Assembly (NCBI RefSeq): GCF_027744825.2
Contig: NC_071347.1
Coordinates: forward strand, 18,796,001-18,860,000
Direction: 5' to 3'
From: Synchiropus splendidus
Taxonomy: Eukaryota > Chordata > Actinopteri > Syngnathiformes > Callionymidae
DNA: 64,000 nucleotides
In this document: positions 47,265-60,800 of the stretch, one piece after another
How the letters are laid out: each line of letters begins with the position of its first letter
Numbering within the stretch: position 1 is the stretch's first letter
Program-made: the position numbers and the translations under genes
The notes under the pieces: generated by a model
The model's database searches: none
Told to the model about the DNA's origin: nothing
What the model saw: the letters and a program-made list of their open reading frames with translations, nothing else

Positions 47265-50200
47265 TCAGCCTTCATCTTCCCGCAGCTCGGTGGGCAAGAA
47301 CTTGTACTGCTGCTGTCGGATTTGAGCCAGCTTTTTTCGGGCTTCCTCCAGCTCGCGCTCCTTCCGCAGCATTTCCTCCTGAGCGGCGATGATCTGAGGG
47401 GGACAGGAAACAGGATGCATTTCAAACTCAGTATCACTGCTTTGACATTTTCTGCTTTAAAGTCATCACTGCAGATGCACTATTGTAGACTTTTTTTTTT
47501 TTTTTTTTTTAGCAGCAGCGGCGTACTTAGTTCAAAGGAAAAAGCCCAATTGTGCTTAGTTGAAAGACCTGCAGAAAATCTCTTTTAATTTGTGAAAAAT
47601 TGTAGCAACTGACACTTGGATATTTCAGCAAATATGAGGAAAATGTATGTTTAAAAATGTCTGCAGAAAGGGGTGGGCAATATGGCAAAAATACACATAT
47701 TCAAAATAACATACAACTTTATCACAAAATCTTTTTATTCTAGTTTTTGGAATTATTGCCTCAGCTTCAAATGAGTCTTTATCTCTTCACATTTTGGAGC
47801 GCATTTATTTGGTTCTGCGTTTCGTTCTTAGCCCACTTTTAAACCACAAAGCTTTGACACTTTGATGGTCTTCGAGTGTCAATAAAGTTTTGAAGTGAGA
47901 TGTCATGTTAGCTCTGCGGTGCAGGCAGTTTTTGGCGTCGTGGGACTGACAATGAACGCTCCATCATGAAGGTCGTGACGGTGTGTGGTCAAGTCAGAGG
48001 CATAACAAGTTTTGCGCATTTTGACCAGGTTCTTTGTTGTAAGTGCAGGAAGAGGAGAGCAGCTGCGACTGACGGACGTGTAGTGTCAATATGAAACAGC
48101 AGGAGCGGACAGTGATTACCTCACTGGGATTTGAACCTGTGACTTACATCTCTCTAGTCATCACTATGCCCAGTGGACTAACTAGCTGCTGTCAATGCTT
48201 TGAGTGGGTGGAGGAGGTCACTAGTCTTAAGGTCTGACAGCAGACATTTCAAAATCTTGATGGCTCAGCAAAAGCTGAAGAACAAGCTCCATGAGGTTTG
48301 TTATCGCAGTGGTTTAATGTCACGTTGTAACTGCATCTGAAAATAAGCAGTGGGGCGGAACAGCAGGTGGAGACAGAAAGGCCTCCTGTCCAAACTCATT
48401 TATCAGGCGCTCCTTAAATGTTAGGGAAACCAAGACAGGCGGATAACAAGGCTGAAAAATGAAGATGCAAACGTGACCTATGTGATGAAAGATGATGGTT
48501 TATAATGGAACGTGGGAGCAGCTCCGGTTGGCTGCCTGCCGCACGTCGGCCCTCACCTGAGCTATTCCCCCCACGAATTTGGTCTTCACCACCACGCTGT
48601 CGTCGTCCGTCTTGTCGAACGCTGCCTTCTGCGCCGCCTTCACCAGATTGTCGGACGCTCGCTTCACTGCGTTACCGGCCGCCTGGTGGAAGAACACCAT
48701 GAGCACCAGCATGATCTGATCATCACAGACTGGCGAGACGCACCTGGAGTCTCCTCATGGCTTCAGAGTCCTGGTCAGCCTTGACCTTGCAGGCCACCAG
48801 CAGCTGAGCAGTGGACGCCGCCACCTGCTTGGCCGAGCAGATGAGCTTCTCCTCGCTGGCGTGGCCCTGCACTGACGCGTTGGCTGCCTCGCACAAGTTA
48901 CTGGTGGCTGCCGCGACCATACGTGCCTGCGGGAATCACACATCTCAGCGTGTTTCACACCTCAGCAACCTGACCAGCTACTCACAGCAGATATGAGCCC
49001 CTGCGACCACTGGCCGTCGTCCACAGCGTTCGCTTGGTTGGACCCAACCTGAGGCAGGATCACAAAAACTTCCGTTTGAATCCATCCCAGTCCTTCTGGG
49101 GTGAGTGAGTGAGGACACACACCTTGCCCTGTGCCACCAGCTCTCTCTGAGCCGCCGATGCTGATTTAACCAGAGCACTAGTGGCTGCAGCGATGGACTT
49201 GGCTGCCTCGAGAATCTGCTCTTCGAAATCCAGAGTTTCATCCGCCTGCTGGAGGGAAGAGCACAGCAGATCAGATCGCAGACTTCACTGGACCCGTACT
49301 GGAGACATCGAAATGGATTGTGGATGTTGGAGTTCCACACATGGAAGTGGGACTTGGATAGATCATGACATGGTCTTGAATGTGTCTTTTCTCTGACCTC
49401 TGTTTGTCCTGACCACGGAGCGACTTGTTTTGACCTCCACTTCCAACAGTCTTAACCTAATATGCCATTTTTCGTCTTGGTCTCCACCATAGTAAGGTCT
49501 AGCTATGGCTAGTTTAACTAGCAGCAGCACCTGCTCTTTGACTGGACCTGGGTAAGTGCTGCTCTTATTTAGACTCATTCACCCGATTCACTCGTGCTAG
49601 CTTCATGAATCCAACAAGTCTTGTCCTACTTCTCTGACTTCAGTTTTCTTGCTCTTGACTCCCCAAATTCCTGATCCCAGATCTCACTTTACAGCTAAAT
49701 ATTTGGGTCTGGACTTGGCCCAGACACTTCTTCTCTTCTGGTTGTCTGCACTGCTAACCATCTTCAAATCACAGCTGTGTTTGCCCTGGGTAAGAACTGA
49801 CTGCCATCAATTTGGCTTTGTGCTACTTTGGAATTGACCCACGAAACATCTTGATTTGGTCCTTATCCTTGCGCTTCCCTATCTTAGACTTGAATCATAG
49901 CAGTGCTGGTCTCACCCCTAAAAGCTAGAGCCAGGAAATGTAATGTTAAAATGAGGTCAGTGACTGACTAGTTTCACGACATGAACTTCATGAGTTTTTG
50001 TGTTACACACACTTGGAGAACAAGAACTCACTCCATAGCAACTTCTACAACTTTCTCCTAATCTTCCTATAAGAATACAAATCCATATACTTCATGGTTC
50101 CGTAGTCACTCATTCACTTAACACCAAACAGACATTTTTGTGCAGAGATGCTTTGTGGTTCAAACATGTGGTACTCAAGCTTCAACTCTTGAGCTCTCAA

Positions 50201-53200
50201 CAAACCATCGTTTGAAATCAGCATCAAAACAAGATATTAACAGGACTTTCTTCTCCAGCCCCCGGAATTCAAATAAAGACGACCAAAGTTGAGGATGAAA
50301 GTGAACCCCGGAATGAGACTCGAACACAAGTGATGCCACATGAATTTGGTCATGACAACAAAACACTTCATGACGTGTTTCCACGCTTTATTCGACTGAA
50401 GCAAACAGAACTGACATGCAATACCAAGTGTTTTCTCACGGAACACAACAGGACTGAAACTGACACAAAGAAATAATCAACTGTATGTGGTACATATCAT
50501 GAATTATGAATAAAGTAAGAAAGGTTTAAATGCTTTGTAATGATAAATTATAATGGATGACATTCATTTTTATATTTATTTAAAATTATTTATTTAAAAA
50601 GTATATGAAATAATTATGATAAAAAAGACAAGTAATGACCTACAAAAGTATACTTATATAATATAACACAGTATGAAATAAGTAGACTACACCTCATGGT
50701 GCATTCTGTTTATGATTTAAAGTGAACTTTAGTCTGTTAAATGATTCATTTCATTTCATTTTGGTGCACCAGAATAATGAGCTCCAACTTTTAAAAATTT
50801 TAATAAGACAGAATGCATAGGCAACACATTTTTATATTTCAAATTTAATTAAACCTCTGGTGAAATAGAAAAGCAAAAAAAATAAAGTGGTATTTTTAAT
50901 TTTACTTTTGCACCTCCATCTTTTCTCACTTTAATGTGGCCCACATTTTCCCCCTGCTGTCTTTACAATCGTTTCCTTTGGAGCCAGTGCATTCTCAGCT
51001 TCTGCTGCTCAAAAACTTGTGATTCTTGCGTTACACGATCCAAACAATAATGAAGATTTGCTGCCTGTGGGAGCCCATTATAATCCAGCAATCACAGCTG
51101 GTGCGATGGCAGTTACGGATCCAGCCAAGAAGTAAATATTGCACAAACGGCACATGAAAACCATCAACAGCACCGGTCCTGAACTGAGCATCAGCATGAG
51201 AAGCACTGTGCGTCAGTTGAGGAGCTCACCACGAGCGAGCATCATCCATCACACACGCACGCGCACGCACACGCACACGCACACGAGGCACACGTGGCTG
51301 GAGACAGGGCGGGACACTGTAGGAATATGTTTGATATATAGTTGGACTGAATAACAACCTAATATATCAAACATATCAGACAGAGCCCTGCAGAGAAGGC
51401 TTCCGGGTCTACTCAAGAGAGTGGGAGGCAGGAAAGCATGCTGGGGCAGGAGACCCCCTCCATCCCCATCACTGTAGGGCGGGAGGGATGAAGAGACACA
51501 GAGGAGGAGTGACGAGGGAGTATGTTTGATAAGAGCTTATTAGTTCTCTCTGTGAGATGGATCTCTTTCCGAGCTGGGCTCTCCTGAATGTCAGAGTGAA
51601 AAATACCTATCACTAGAGGGAGACACTCACTTAAAGAATAATAGTAGTCTATCGCCACATATTATTTTCAAGTATGAAGATGATCTGTCTAAACCGTGGA
51701 ATTAAAGTCTGAGACAGAGCATGATCCTCTGGATATTGTGGTGAAATGAGTCTGGTGTCGAGACAGAGGGGGGCGAGAGCAGGAGGAGGTTTGGACAGGA
51801 GGGAGGGATTCAGAAGGCACACAGGGAGGAAAACTGAATGATCCAGTCTCCAGAGGAGGATAAGGCACGGAACAGCACAATCATGCGGTGACACATCACG
51901 ACCACAGGGAACAAAGTTGCACCTCAAAGTCAAGGAATCGGTCAGGCAAGTCTGCAGCCTCACGGACAAGCTTTTGGGTTCTCTCATCACCGTGGCCCTG
52001 ACAGGGACTCTTCGTAGTCTCTGGAAGTTTTGTCTTGACTGCGAGCAATTTTATTTTTGCATGCTCTCCAACAATTAAAGTCCTCTGTCAGTTGTGGCCC
52101 TCTGAGGCTCAGGGACTTTTGAAGAGGTTCAGTGATGGTCGGCTCACAGCAAAACAACTCAAAAAAAGAGGACTCTGAGAGGATTATTTATCAGACTGCA
52201 CCACCTAGATTACAGGTGGGCTCATTCTCAACTGTTGTGAGGGGCCCTCAAGACAAAAGACAGATGAAAAACTTAACCAAAATCTTGCTAAAAAACAAGG
52301 CAAATAGTAGGCAAAAGTCCAATTATGCCATGGCTTTATATGCCTACAGTAAGTTATTTGATTATATATTCATTTATTTTAGAACACTGGAAGATCTTTT
52401 GAAGTGGTGAATATTTACTTGGCCTTCAAGAGGGCTGCATAGATACAGGTAAAGGGTCCTTATGTGGCTCCTGTTGGCCGCACATTTCCCGCCTTTAACC
52501 TGGATATTTTTTCTTCATAAGAGGTCTTTCACACTACACAATTCAGGGCAAAAGGGCTTTGTCGCTGGACTTCAACAACTCGACAAGAGACACAAGCTGT
52601 GTGTGTTTTTGAGAATTGCGCAGCACATACCACCCCCTGTTGGTAAGGGTGAGCATTACAAAATAGGGAGGAAAAATGAGGAGATCAGCATGACGGTGAA
52701 TCAAACTTGGTGACCCTCAGGCCGAAGTCTGCAGTGTGAAAGCCAATTTAGACTCTGCTCCATTGTTTTCTGGATCATGACTTCCCAACTCCCAGACCTG
52801 TCTTGACCGGACTGTATATTCTCTTTCTCTTCCTCTCATTGTCTTCACCTCCACTAGACTTGAACAATATCAGTGTTCTTATCGTGACCCTTGAAAGTAT
52901 TACTGCATCCCCCCTCCGGCGAAATCCCTAAAGGCCTTTGTGATGTATTCAAACTGATCCGCTAATAGACTCGCACTTGTCTTGGCCTTGAATGCTCAGT
53001 CTCATCCTAGGAGCATATCTCCCTTTATAACTGAGTTCCAGTTTGGGTAAGTTTTCCTTTTGGCTACCTCGAAATGTCCTTGGGTTCGTCCAGATACCCT
53101 TGCCTTTTCTGCAGTCCTGAACATAACAAAATTTCTCCTTGATTGTTGGTCCTGTTTTGTGTGACCCAGTCGTCTAAAAAGTCTTTAACTGCTGACTGTA

Positions 53201-54843
53201 TTGGTAGCCTTGTCCTTCTTCCCTGAAAGGCTGTCGCGCCTTCAACTCACCACTACCTGACTGTCATCTGTCCTCTCGCTTTTCTGCCTCTTTTTGCCAG
53301 CCAGGTATGAAAAGCATCAAGTAAACGGCAAACGTTAACTTGACAAGTCCTTCATGTTCCCCTGAACTATCAACATTCCTGGGCCCATCAACCGCCCGAG
53401 TTCTCTGAGAGATTCATAAACATTTTAGAGCGTGTTTACCTAAATTCTACATATATTTGACAGCCCACACCATAAAAGGCAAATGATGTTCTCCTTACAA
53501 GCAAGAAGAGTCTAGTTTGAAACTGCGTTTCTCATCTTCAATCGATTATCCATGACAGAGCGAGTCCACGTCCCTCCGGCAATAATTTCTTTTATATATA
53601 GCACCCCCCTCCGTGGAAAACCATATGGGCCCTCGTCTTTCAGCGAATAAGGTCGAGATTAATGGCAACACTACAAAGGCAAGTATGAAGCCGACTCTAG
53701 TGTTGAAATTTGATCCATGTTTTTCACTCGTCTCATCATCCATCTTCTTTACAGAGGCTGCATGTGCCTTCAGATAGACTGGCAACAAAGCATTGATTTT
53801 ATACGACTGGCTTTTATTTTGAATACAGAAAGTTACTACGCTAATATATTCTTTATATTTATATCATTCAAAGTGTATTGCTGTAGCTCTCATCCTTGTT
53901 TTTGAGCTTTAATTTGATCTGTTTTAATGTTTTTAATTTTTAATTTTTGTTGAAACGTTTACAGTCACTTCACAGCAATGTTAAATAATACATTAATAAT
54001 TTGAAATATAATAAAATTCAAATAATAAAAGTAATAATAAATAAATATGATATTAAATACATTTGTCTAAATGGATGAAATTAAAAAAGTGTATTTTGAG
54101 AAGTCAATGCGAAGTTTAAATAGTTTAAATATGAACATTAAATACATATATGTATAGATTAATTTACATAGGGATAAAAATAAATGACAATCATATGAAT
54201 AAAAAAATAACAATATATAACAATATTCACTTCCACATATCAGAGCAAAATGACTAATTTGTACACTAACTTCTTCCCCACCACTTTCTAAAGACTTCCG
54301 CTGGCCTAAGTTTAGAAAGGCAGCAGCCGCGCAATAAAACAAAGGAAATAAGTTCAATAACACGGGGGGCCGCCTCACAAAGGGGTCACAATAGTTCAAC
54401 ACACATCTGAACTCATTCCAAAATAAGCTGGAGGACCCAGCGGTGCAATGAAGTCTCCTGGCAACACAACTCCAAATAACGTCCCCAAGCTGCTTTGAAG
54501 AAAACGTTTCAGTGTTGGCTGTGAGCTCACCGGAGTGTTTGTTTCCTCCACTCTAATGACATTAAGATTCCACCTCAGCCCTGGAAAAACAGACCCCGCT
54601 TCAAAGCCAGAGTCACTTTTTTACTACCCCGGGCCAACACGGCCCACCTACTGATTAACAGCAACAAAGCGGTGCGTGGGCTGGTGTGGGTGGACAGAGA
54701 CGAGCCGGGCACTTGTACCTTGGGCTTGGCCCTCGGTTTCAGCTGCTCCAGTTTCTTGGCGGCTGCTTCAATGGATGCCGCTGCTCCGAGGAGCTCGGTC
54801 TCTGCGATGACAGTCGGGTCCTCGGGGTCCGCGCACTCTGAGC
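47265..54843 (-). CDS. tln2: tln2 exons encoding the I/LWEQ actin-binding and dimerisation region
   Basis: The last six exons (54843-54719, 49248-49123, 49048-48986, 48926-48744, 48682-48557, 47393-47265) encode the R13 I/LWEQ (THATCH) actin-binding bundle and the short dimerisation helix. Recognisable parts are ADPEDPTVIAETELLGAAAS, LDFEEQILEAAKSIAAATSA, ARMVAAATSNLCEAANASVQ, SAKQVAASTAQLLVACKVKA, AAGNAVKRASDNLVKAAQKA and IIAAQEEMLRKERELEEARK. Exon sizes 126, 63, 183, 126 are multiples of three, so single exons could be skipped without a frame change. The 5.5-kb intron between 49248 and 54719 is the largest here and carries mir-190a. Confidence 0.95.
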
Positions 54844-57800
54844 CTGAAAGGAATGGTCGCACAGTTCACAAAGGTAGACACACTCTTCGCTGTGATTTAT
54901 GAAAAACTATTGAGCTCCATTTGAAAAGGCTTGGACATGGACACAGGGAGAATTTTAAACTTCAGTTTAACATGCAATTCAGACCCATAAAAGGTTCTGA
55001 AATGTAAAACAGAATAACTCAAAGCTAAACTGAATATTAGTAAAATGTTCATGCCATTAATTATATTCTAAATAAGTACAGTATATCAGAGGGACAGCTA
55101 GGGTTGAGATGTGTGGGGAGGGAGGCCAGATGGACATGTGGTGGCTGCTCCAGGTAAAAAAAAAGATCTACCAATGAAGTTCATGGATGTGATAAAGGAA
55201 GACATGCAGAAGACAAGTGTGGCCAAGCGGAGGTTTAGGTGGAGAACGCCAACTTGCTTTGGCAACTCTATGACGGCAGTAAAGAATGAGTATGGTAAAT
55301 AAGTTTTGACCCCTTCATGTCAGCTGTTGCCTTTGTTAAAAATGGTCTTGCTTTTTCCTTGACAAAGCACGGACATTGCCTGGCTGCTATAAAACAAGAC
55401 CTTCTCGCGGCATGAAATAGCAACTATTCTCAAGTGGAATTTTGTATCTAATGTTGACACTGAAGTCAGCCTTGCACGTTGCATGCTGATGCATAGGTGT
55501 TACAATGGAGTAAAATCTTTCCCCTCCCACATGACGTTGCACAAGGAAGGCCTACCTTGACTCAAGTCTTTTGGTTGCAGGCTTATCCTCTAATAGTTTC
55601 TGAAAAGACTCAGCCTTCCACAATTGATCCTTAAAAGTCTTCCCAAGACTCTTACAAGTAATCTTTTGTGTCTTGTGGCAAAATAGATCTGCAATTGGAC
55701 TCTTTTGAGTCTTATAACCTGACCACATGATTGATACTAGTTGTAGCTTAGTCTTGTCATGGACTGCACCCTTAAAAGTACTGAAAGGTCTTGACTGCTT
55801 GAAGGATCTCGACCCTAATCTCATTCTTCTCCTCAGTAGGCTTGGTATAGGTTTAAATCCTGCTCACACACTGGGGTCATGACTAGGTCTTGGTCATGAT
55901 CCCCCTCATCATTGGCCTGGTCTTGAATCTTCTCAGACATTCCAAGTCTTGTCGTACGACATGAGCCTGGAAACACTTATCCTCATGTGGACCCTTTGAG
56001 GTCAGGTCTTGTCCTGCACTGTTGGACTGTGGTTATCCATCAGATGAGTTCAGCGGTTTGTAGTAAAACCAAGTTCGACTAATGAAGGAGCGAATAAGAG
56101 AAAGCAAGAACGGAAACGCACCTCGGATTTACTGTCTCAAGTGTTTAGAGTGCTGCTGCTGGAGAGCAGCTTGGTGAGCAGATGGGGCAAAGCTTCCATA
56201 GATTACAGAAAGCTCCTGGGAAATCTGTGCAGCACCCCCCAGCCCCCCGTCTAAAATGCCTACCCTCCTCAGTCCATACATGAAAGGTGATCTGGAGGAA
56301 CACAAACCCGCCGTCTCCAACTTACCTCCATCTACGGCAGCGAGGAGAGAGAGAGAGGGAGAGAGAGCACAGGGGACATTAGAGAGTTGAAGTAGATAGC
56401 CCCTCAGGGTCGCAGGCTGGACTCTGAAATCCAATTCTCACCCAAACACAATCTATTACCCCTGTCAGAGGCTGCTTCCACGGGACACCCGTCAGAGAGT
56501 TTCCTATCACGGCGGCTCGGAGCTTCATTTGCACCAATAAACACAGCTATCACTCTGCAGCATCATTTCAATATTCAGCAGCGATTTTATATGACCCGTC
56601 TTTATTAGGACAAGGCTGCGCTCTGGAGCCTGCGCGACAGATTGAAGCTCCACCAACTAATTCATAATACCACTGCATCCCTGTCATCTTGGGTGAAAGT
56701 GTTCCCAAGGAGTTGACTTTGTGCGTGAGAGAGTCTGGGGAGTGAGTGGCCTCACCTTTCATGGCCTCGGCCGTCTGGACAAGCTCAGTTACACATGCGG
56801 CCACCTGCTTTGAGTGGACGGCCAACTGCTGCTTCTGCTCGGGCGTGGGCTTCTGCACCACCTGAACACACACATGAACACAACTGTGGAGAACATGGAG
56901 ACGCACTCTGTGCAACAAACTGGCGGCTTAAATCATCAATTAGAAGGCAAAGAGGAATCCTTAATGGAGCAGACAAATGACTCCAGATCGTGAGACAAAA
57001 TGAACACAAATATTTCAAGAAAAATGTTACTAAAAAGAAATGAATCTGAATGGAAAGTGAACAATATATTTCGTCGGAGCAAAACTAACATGGTGAGATC
57101 CAGTATATTTAGAAAAGAAATGAGAAGCAGATGGCAAAAATTATGAAACACAGATGCAATAAAATATTTAGATATTTAGACACTAATTTAACAAAGTTAA
57201 TATGATAATCACTTTGGAAGGATGGAAAAGCAAACTAATTAAAGTGCTACAAAAATCTCAAATTGAATCTCTTGAGGATGACAACGCAAACACATTAAAA
57301 GAGGAAATAAAGTGCGTTTTTGAAAGAAGAATCATTGAGGAATGCAAATCTGACAAATGTAAAAAGGACGACAGAATTGTGATCCAATGTATTAAAAAAG
57401 TAGAGAAGCAAAAAAGACAAAAATATAAATACAACATCCATGCTGAAGACAAAAAAAACAATATTTCATGAGGAAAATATATTTATTCAGTATTTTCTTT
57501 TAGAGGATCATGGGGGCTGCAGTGTGGCCCAGCTACTTGGGGCGAGAGGCAGGGGACGCCTTGGCCTGCTCATCACTCACTCACACACACTCACAGCAGC
57601 TGACAATTTCGAGCCAGCAATTAACCTCTGTCTGTTTTCAAACAGTGGGAGGAGATCGGAGTTCCCCGGGGAACTCCACACAGCAAGGACCGGTGGCGAG
57701 GCCGTCCTGCTGTGCACTCAGTCATACAATAGACGATGAGGTTTTCAAACCTGCAACACTTGCTCCAACAGGCTGACGTATCCTGCGGTGCACTCGGAGC

Positions 57801-60800
57801 CGTACTGCAGAGCCTTGCCTCGCAATTCTTCACTCACCTCCGAGTGATGCGCTGCTTTCTGAAAAACAAACGCTCCAAATTACAATAGTAAGAAAAAAGC
57901 CTTCATCTTCAAACACTGAGCGTTCAATATGCTTATTCTACACTCCGAACACTCTCGTGTCTGGAGTGATGCTCCGCCACCAGGCATTGAAGTCACGAGC
58001 AGCTTGAACTTGAGCCATAAAGTGAAAAAGACTCTCAAGTCCTATCTGTTCTCAGCAGCCTGTTGGAACAAGGACCGGGCCGGTGGGACTTAGCACCTTG
58101 CAGGCGGTCAGCATATCCGAGATGGCTTTGCGGCTCAGGTTGGCAGTGGCTATCACGTCTTCCTGCTGCGCAGAGTTTCCTGCGGCCACTGCTTTGGCTG
58201 TCGCTGCGGTGATGCCCTTGGTCATACGGATGAACTCCTCGGGTGTGGTGCACTTGTCCGGTACGTCCTTGGACTGGAACAGCTGAGAGAAAACACAGAC
58301 AGCAGAGTGTTTAGGCTCCTTGAGGGGTTTACCTTAAAAGGTTTCCACACACTGGAATATAAAACATCTAAATCTAAGCACAACAAATTGCAGTCAGTTT
58401 TTATCCATCACTGTGAAACACATAATCCACAAAAATAAGACTTGGCTGCAGCAGATAGAAATAACAGAAACCCAGGCATATCCCGGGACGAACATATAAT
58501 TGTTTAAAAGAGGAATTTTAAGCTTGACTTGTGTACATTGATGCCCAGGTGGCGTGGTAACAGTTGCAGCAGAGTACCACGCGGTGATGAAGGATGCGAA
58601 AAGAAACACAGTCTTTGGACATCTGATGTTACTGTAAGTGGCAGTTTGATGTCCTTTTATTGTTTTGGGGTGGCTTTGCTCACATTTAAAACCTGATTTC
58701 CAGCAAGAGTTTAGATAACAATATGGTTTTCAGCCACAATGTCAGCTACAAGGGCAGGACACGGAGACGATGCTACAATTGGAATGTTTGCAGCAGAGTA
58801 GTGGACGATCTTAGCAACGAAGAGCATCATAAACCTCCAGTTGTACTTCTCATTTCCTGGTGTTCTGATTCAGACTAGATTCAGTGACTGATGCAGGATT
58901 TCACTGTTCTAAATGAAGCACATGAAGATAGGAGGAGGAGGAGATGGAGGAGGAAGAGGATGAGGGGGAGGAGAAAGTTTGGTCAGTCCAAACGACTCAC
59001 TGTGAGTTCCTGCTTGATGCACTCAATGGTGGCCTCCAGTGCCCTCGTCCCGCGAGTGGCTTCGTCCTCCACTGCCTTCACCGTCTTCAGCAGAGAGGTC
59101 ACATTGGTGACCATGACCTGCCAAAAGAACACAATGACATTAATAAAACAGCTTTTTCCTCACTAACAAAAGCTTCAATTCTTGAGCTTGATTACTCCCA
59201 TCTGCTTTTGCATTATTCTGCAAAGTGGACACTATCGGGTCAGTAATCTGATCACGCCAACAGTTCCAGGGTCTAAAATTTGGGGTGGCCGTATGTCGCT
59301 GGAGTAGAAGCAATCTGTTGGAGCCATCAGGTCTGTGGGTGGCCGTGCATTCTATCTAGATGAATATCAAGTAGCCATAAGTGACATTAGCGGAATGATA
59401 ACAGTCCCAGAGAAGATAAGAAAATAGAGCATCTAAAAGATGAAAAAAAAAAGCCCTTGTTTTTGCCAAACGGGTCGTCTTTCATCCAGTCACTGCTGTG
59501 CTGTTTGATTTGGAACGTTTTGAATGATCAAAACGACAGTGGGAGGTTTTCAACTGCTCTCAATGGACTCTAGAGTAACATCTCATAATCTGTTCAAAAG
59601 CATAAGCTTGAATAAAATCTTCACTTCACTTATGCCGTGCTAAAATACACACCGTAGACTGAAAACCTTGGGGAGAAATGAAAAGGAGGTTCACCTTAGC
59701 GGCACTCTTCAACTGGTACATGGACGGGTCGTCGGCGGGTTTGCCGGCGGCACACTTGGTAGCGCTGATGAGTTCAGCCAGGGCTTTAGCCACGTCTCGA
59801 ACTGCATTTATCAGAACCACCTGAGGAGAGAGGGGATCAATAGAACACAATGGTCCGAGTTAAGGTGCATCAGTGCGAGTCTGGGCAGGGGATTAGGCTG
59901 TTATCACTCATGCATGATACTTCAGAGGAAAGACGAGAAGACATCAGGGTTACGTCAGGCTGCCAGGATAACAAGAGAACATGTTTTTAATAATGCTCGC
60001 GCCGTCTACAATTTGTCTGAACGCGTGCTGCGAATCAGGAGAACTACACAGAACAGAGCCGGCAGTACTTTCAGGTCTTTCAAATGGGCACTCATGAAAG
60101 AGTAAATAAGAATGGGAAGCATGAATTCATGAGTGATCAGTCATCACCTGAGTCTCTGGATCCTCGGAGCCCATGCTCGTGGCTCCCAGCTTCACCACCT
60201 CAGTGAGCTGCGTAATGGTCTTGGCCGAGGACTGGGCTGCCTGCGCCAGCTTCTCCTGACTGGACGCAGCTCCTGCCACCAGCAGTTTTGTGTCTTCCAC
60301 CAAGGTTTTGGCTGTTTTCAGAATACTCTCCCTGGAAGACGAGGAAAACTGTGCCGTTACCCGCTTTAAACTTCGAGGTCACTATGAGGTCACACTTCAC
60401 ACAAAATTTGTTATGACTGTGCGTCTATATAAAAGCACTTTTTTGTGCTTTTATTTGAAAAAAAAAAAAAAAAAAAAAGATTTCCCGTCCAATTTTGGTA
60501 GTCCTTTAGGAGCATGTATCGATTGATACATGCTCCGAAACGCTTCTTTAAGTTCCATTTTTCCTCTTTAAAGGTGCAAAGCAAAATCTCAGGTCATTAT
60601 TTTCCCCGGCTGTTTTGTCATCTTCTTGTCGATCAGGGTTTCTTGTAGTTTGAGCGGAATCTTGTTTTGTTGCCCTCAGTGAGGACACTTCCCAGCTTTT
60701 TATTATATACACACCATGTGGTGTATGGTGAGCAAACCCAATTTGACTTGTGCCTCACAATATGGCATGGTACCGAGCGACTGAGATGTAGGAGAAGACC

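Larger units (their letters stand above)
49249..54718 (-). other. tln2: Large tln2 intron hosting mir-190a
   Basis: This 5.5-kb intron contains the mir-190a hairpin (51307-51392) and a CA/CG-rich microsatellite just before it (51250-51286). It also contains copies of a diffuse CTTG-rich repeat (about 49360-49930 and 52740-53300) and AT-rich sequence (50480-50900, 53800-54250). No coding exon is missing between the flanking exons, whose proteins join directly. Confidence 0.75.
49360..56050. repeat. Diffuse CTTG/TCTTG-rich repeat family in tln2 introns (three patches)
   Basis: Patches at about 49360-49930, 52740-53300 and 55550-56050 are built of loosely repeated words such as GACTTG, TCTTGTC and TCTTGAC. 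Two share a recognisable block: CTTAGACTTGAATCATAGCA (49883 on) versus CTAGACTTGAACAATATCAG (52854 on), both continuing into similar sequence. They look like old copies of one dispersed element. Confidence 0.45.

Noticed and set aside
57202..57471. 89-codon Lys-rich ORF in a tln2 intron
   Set aside because: Product is low-complexity Lys/Ile/Glu from A-rich sequence, with no splice signals joining it to tln2.
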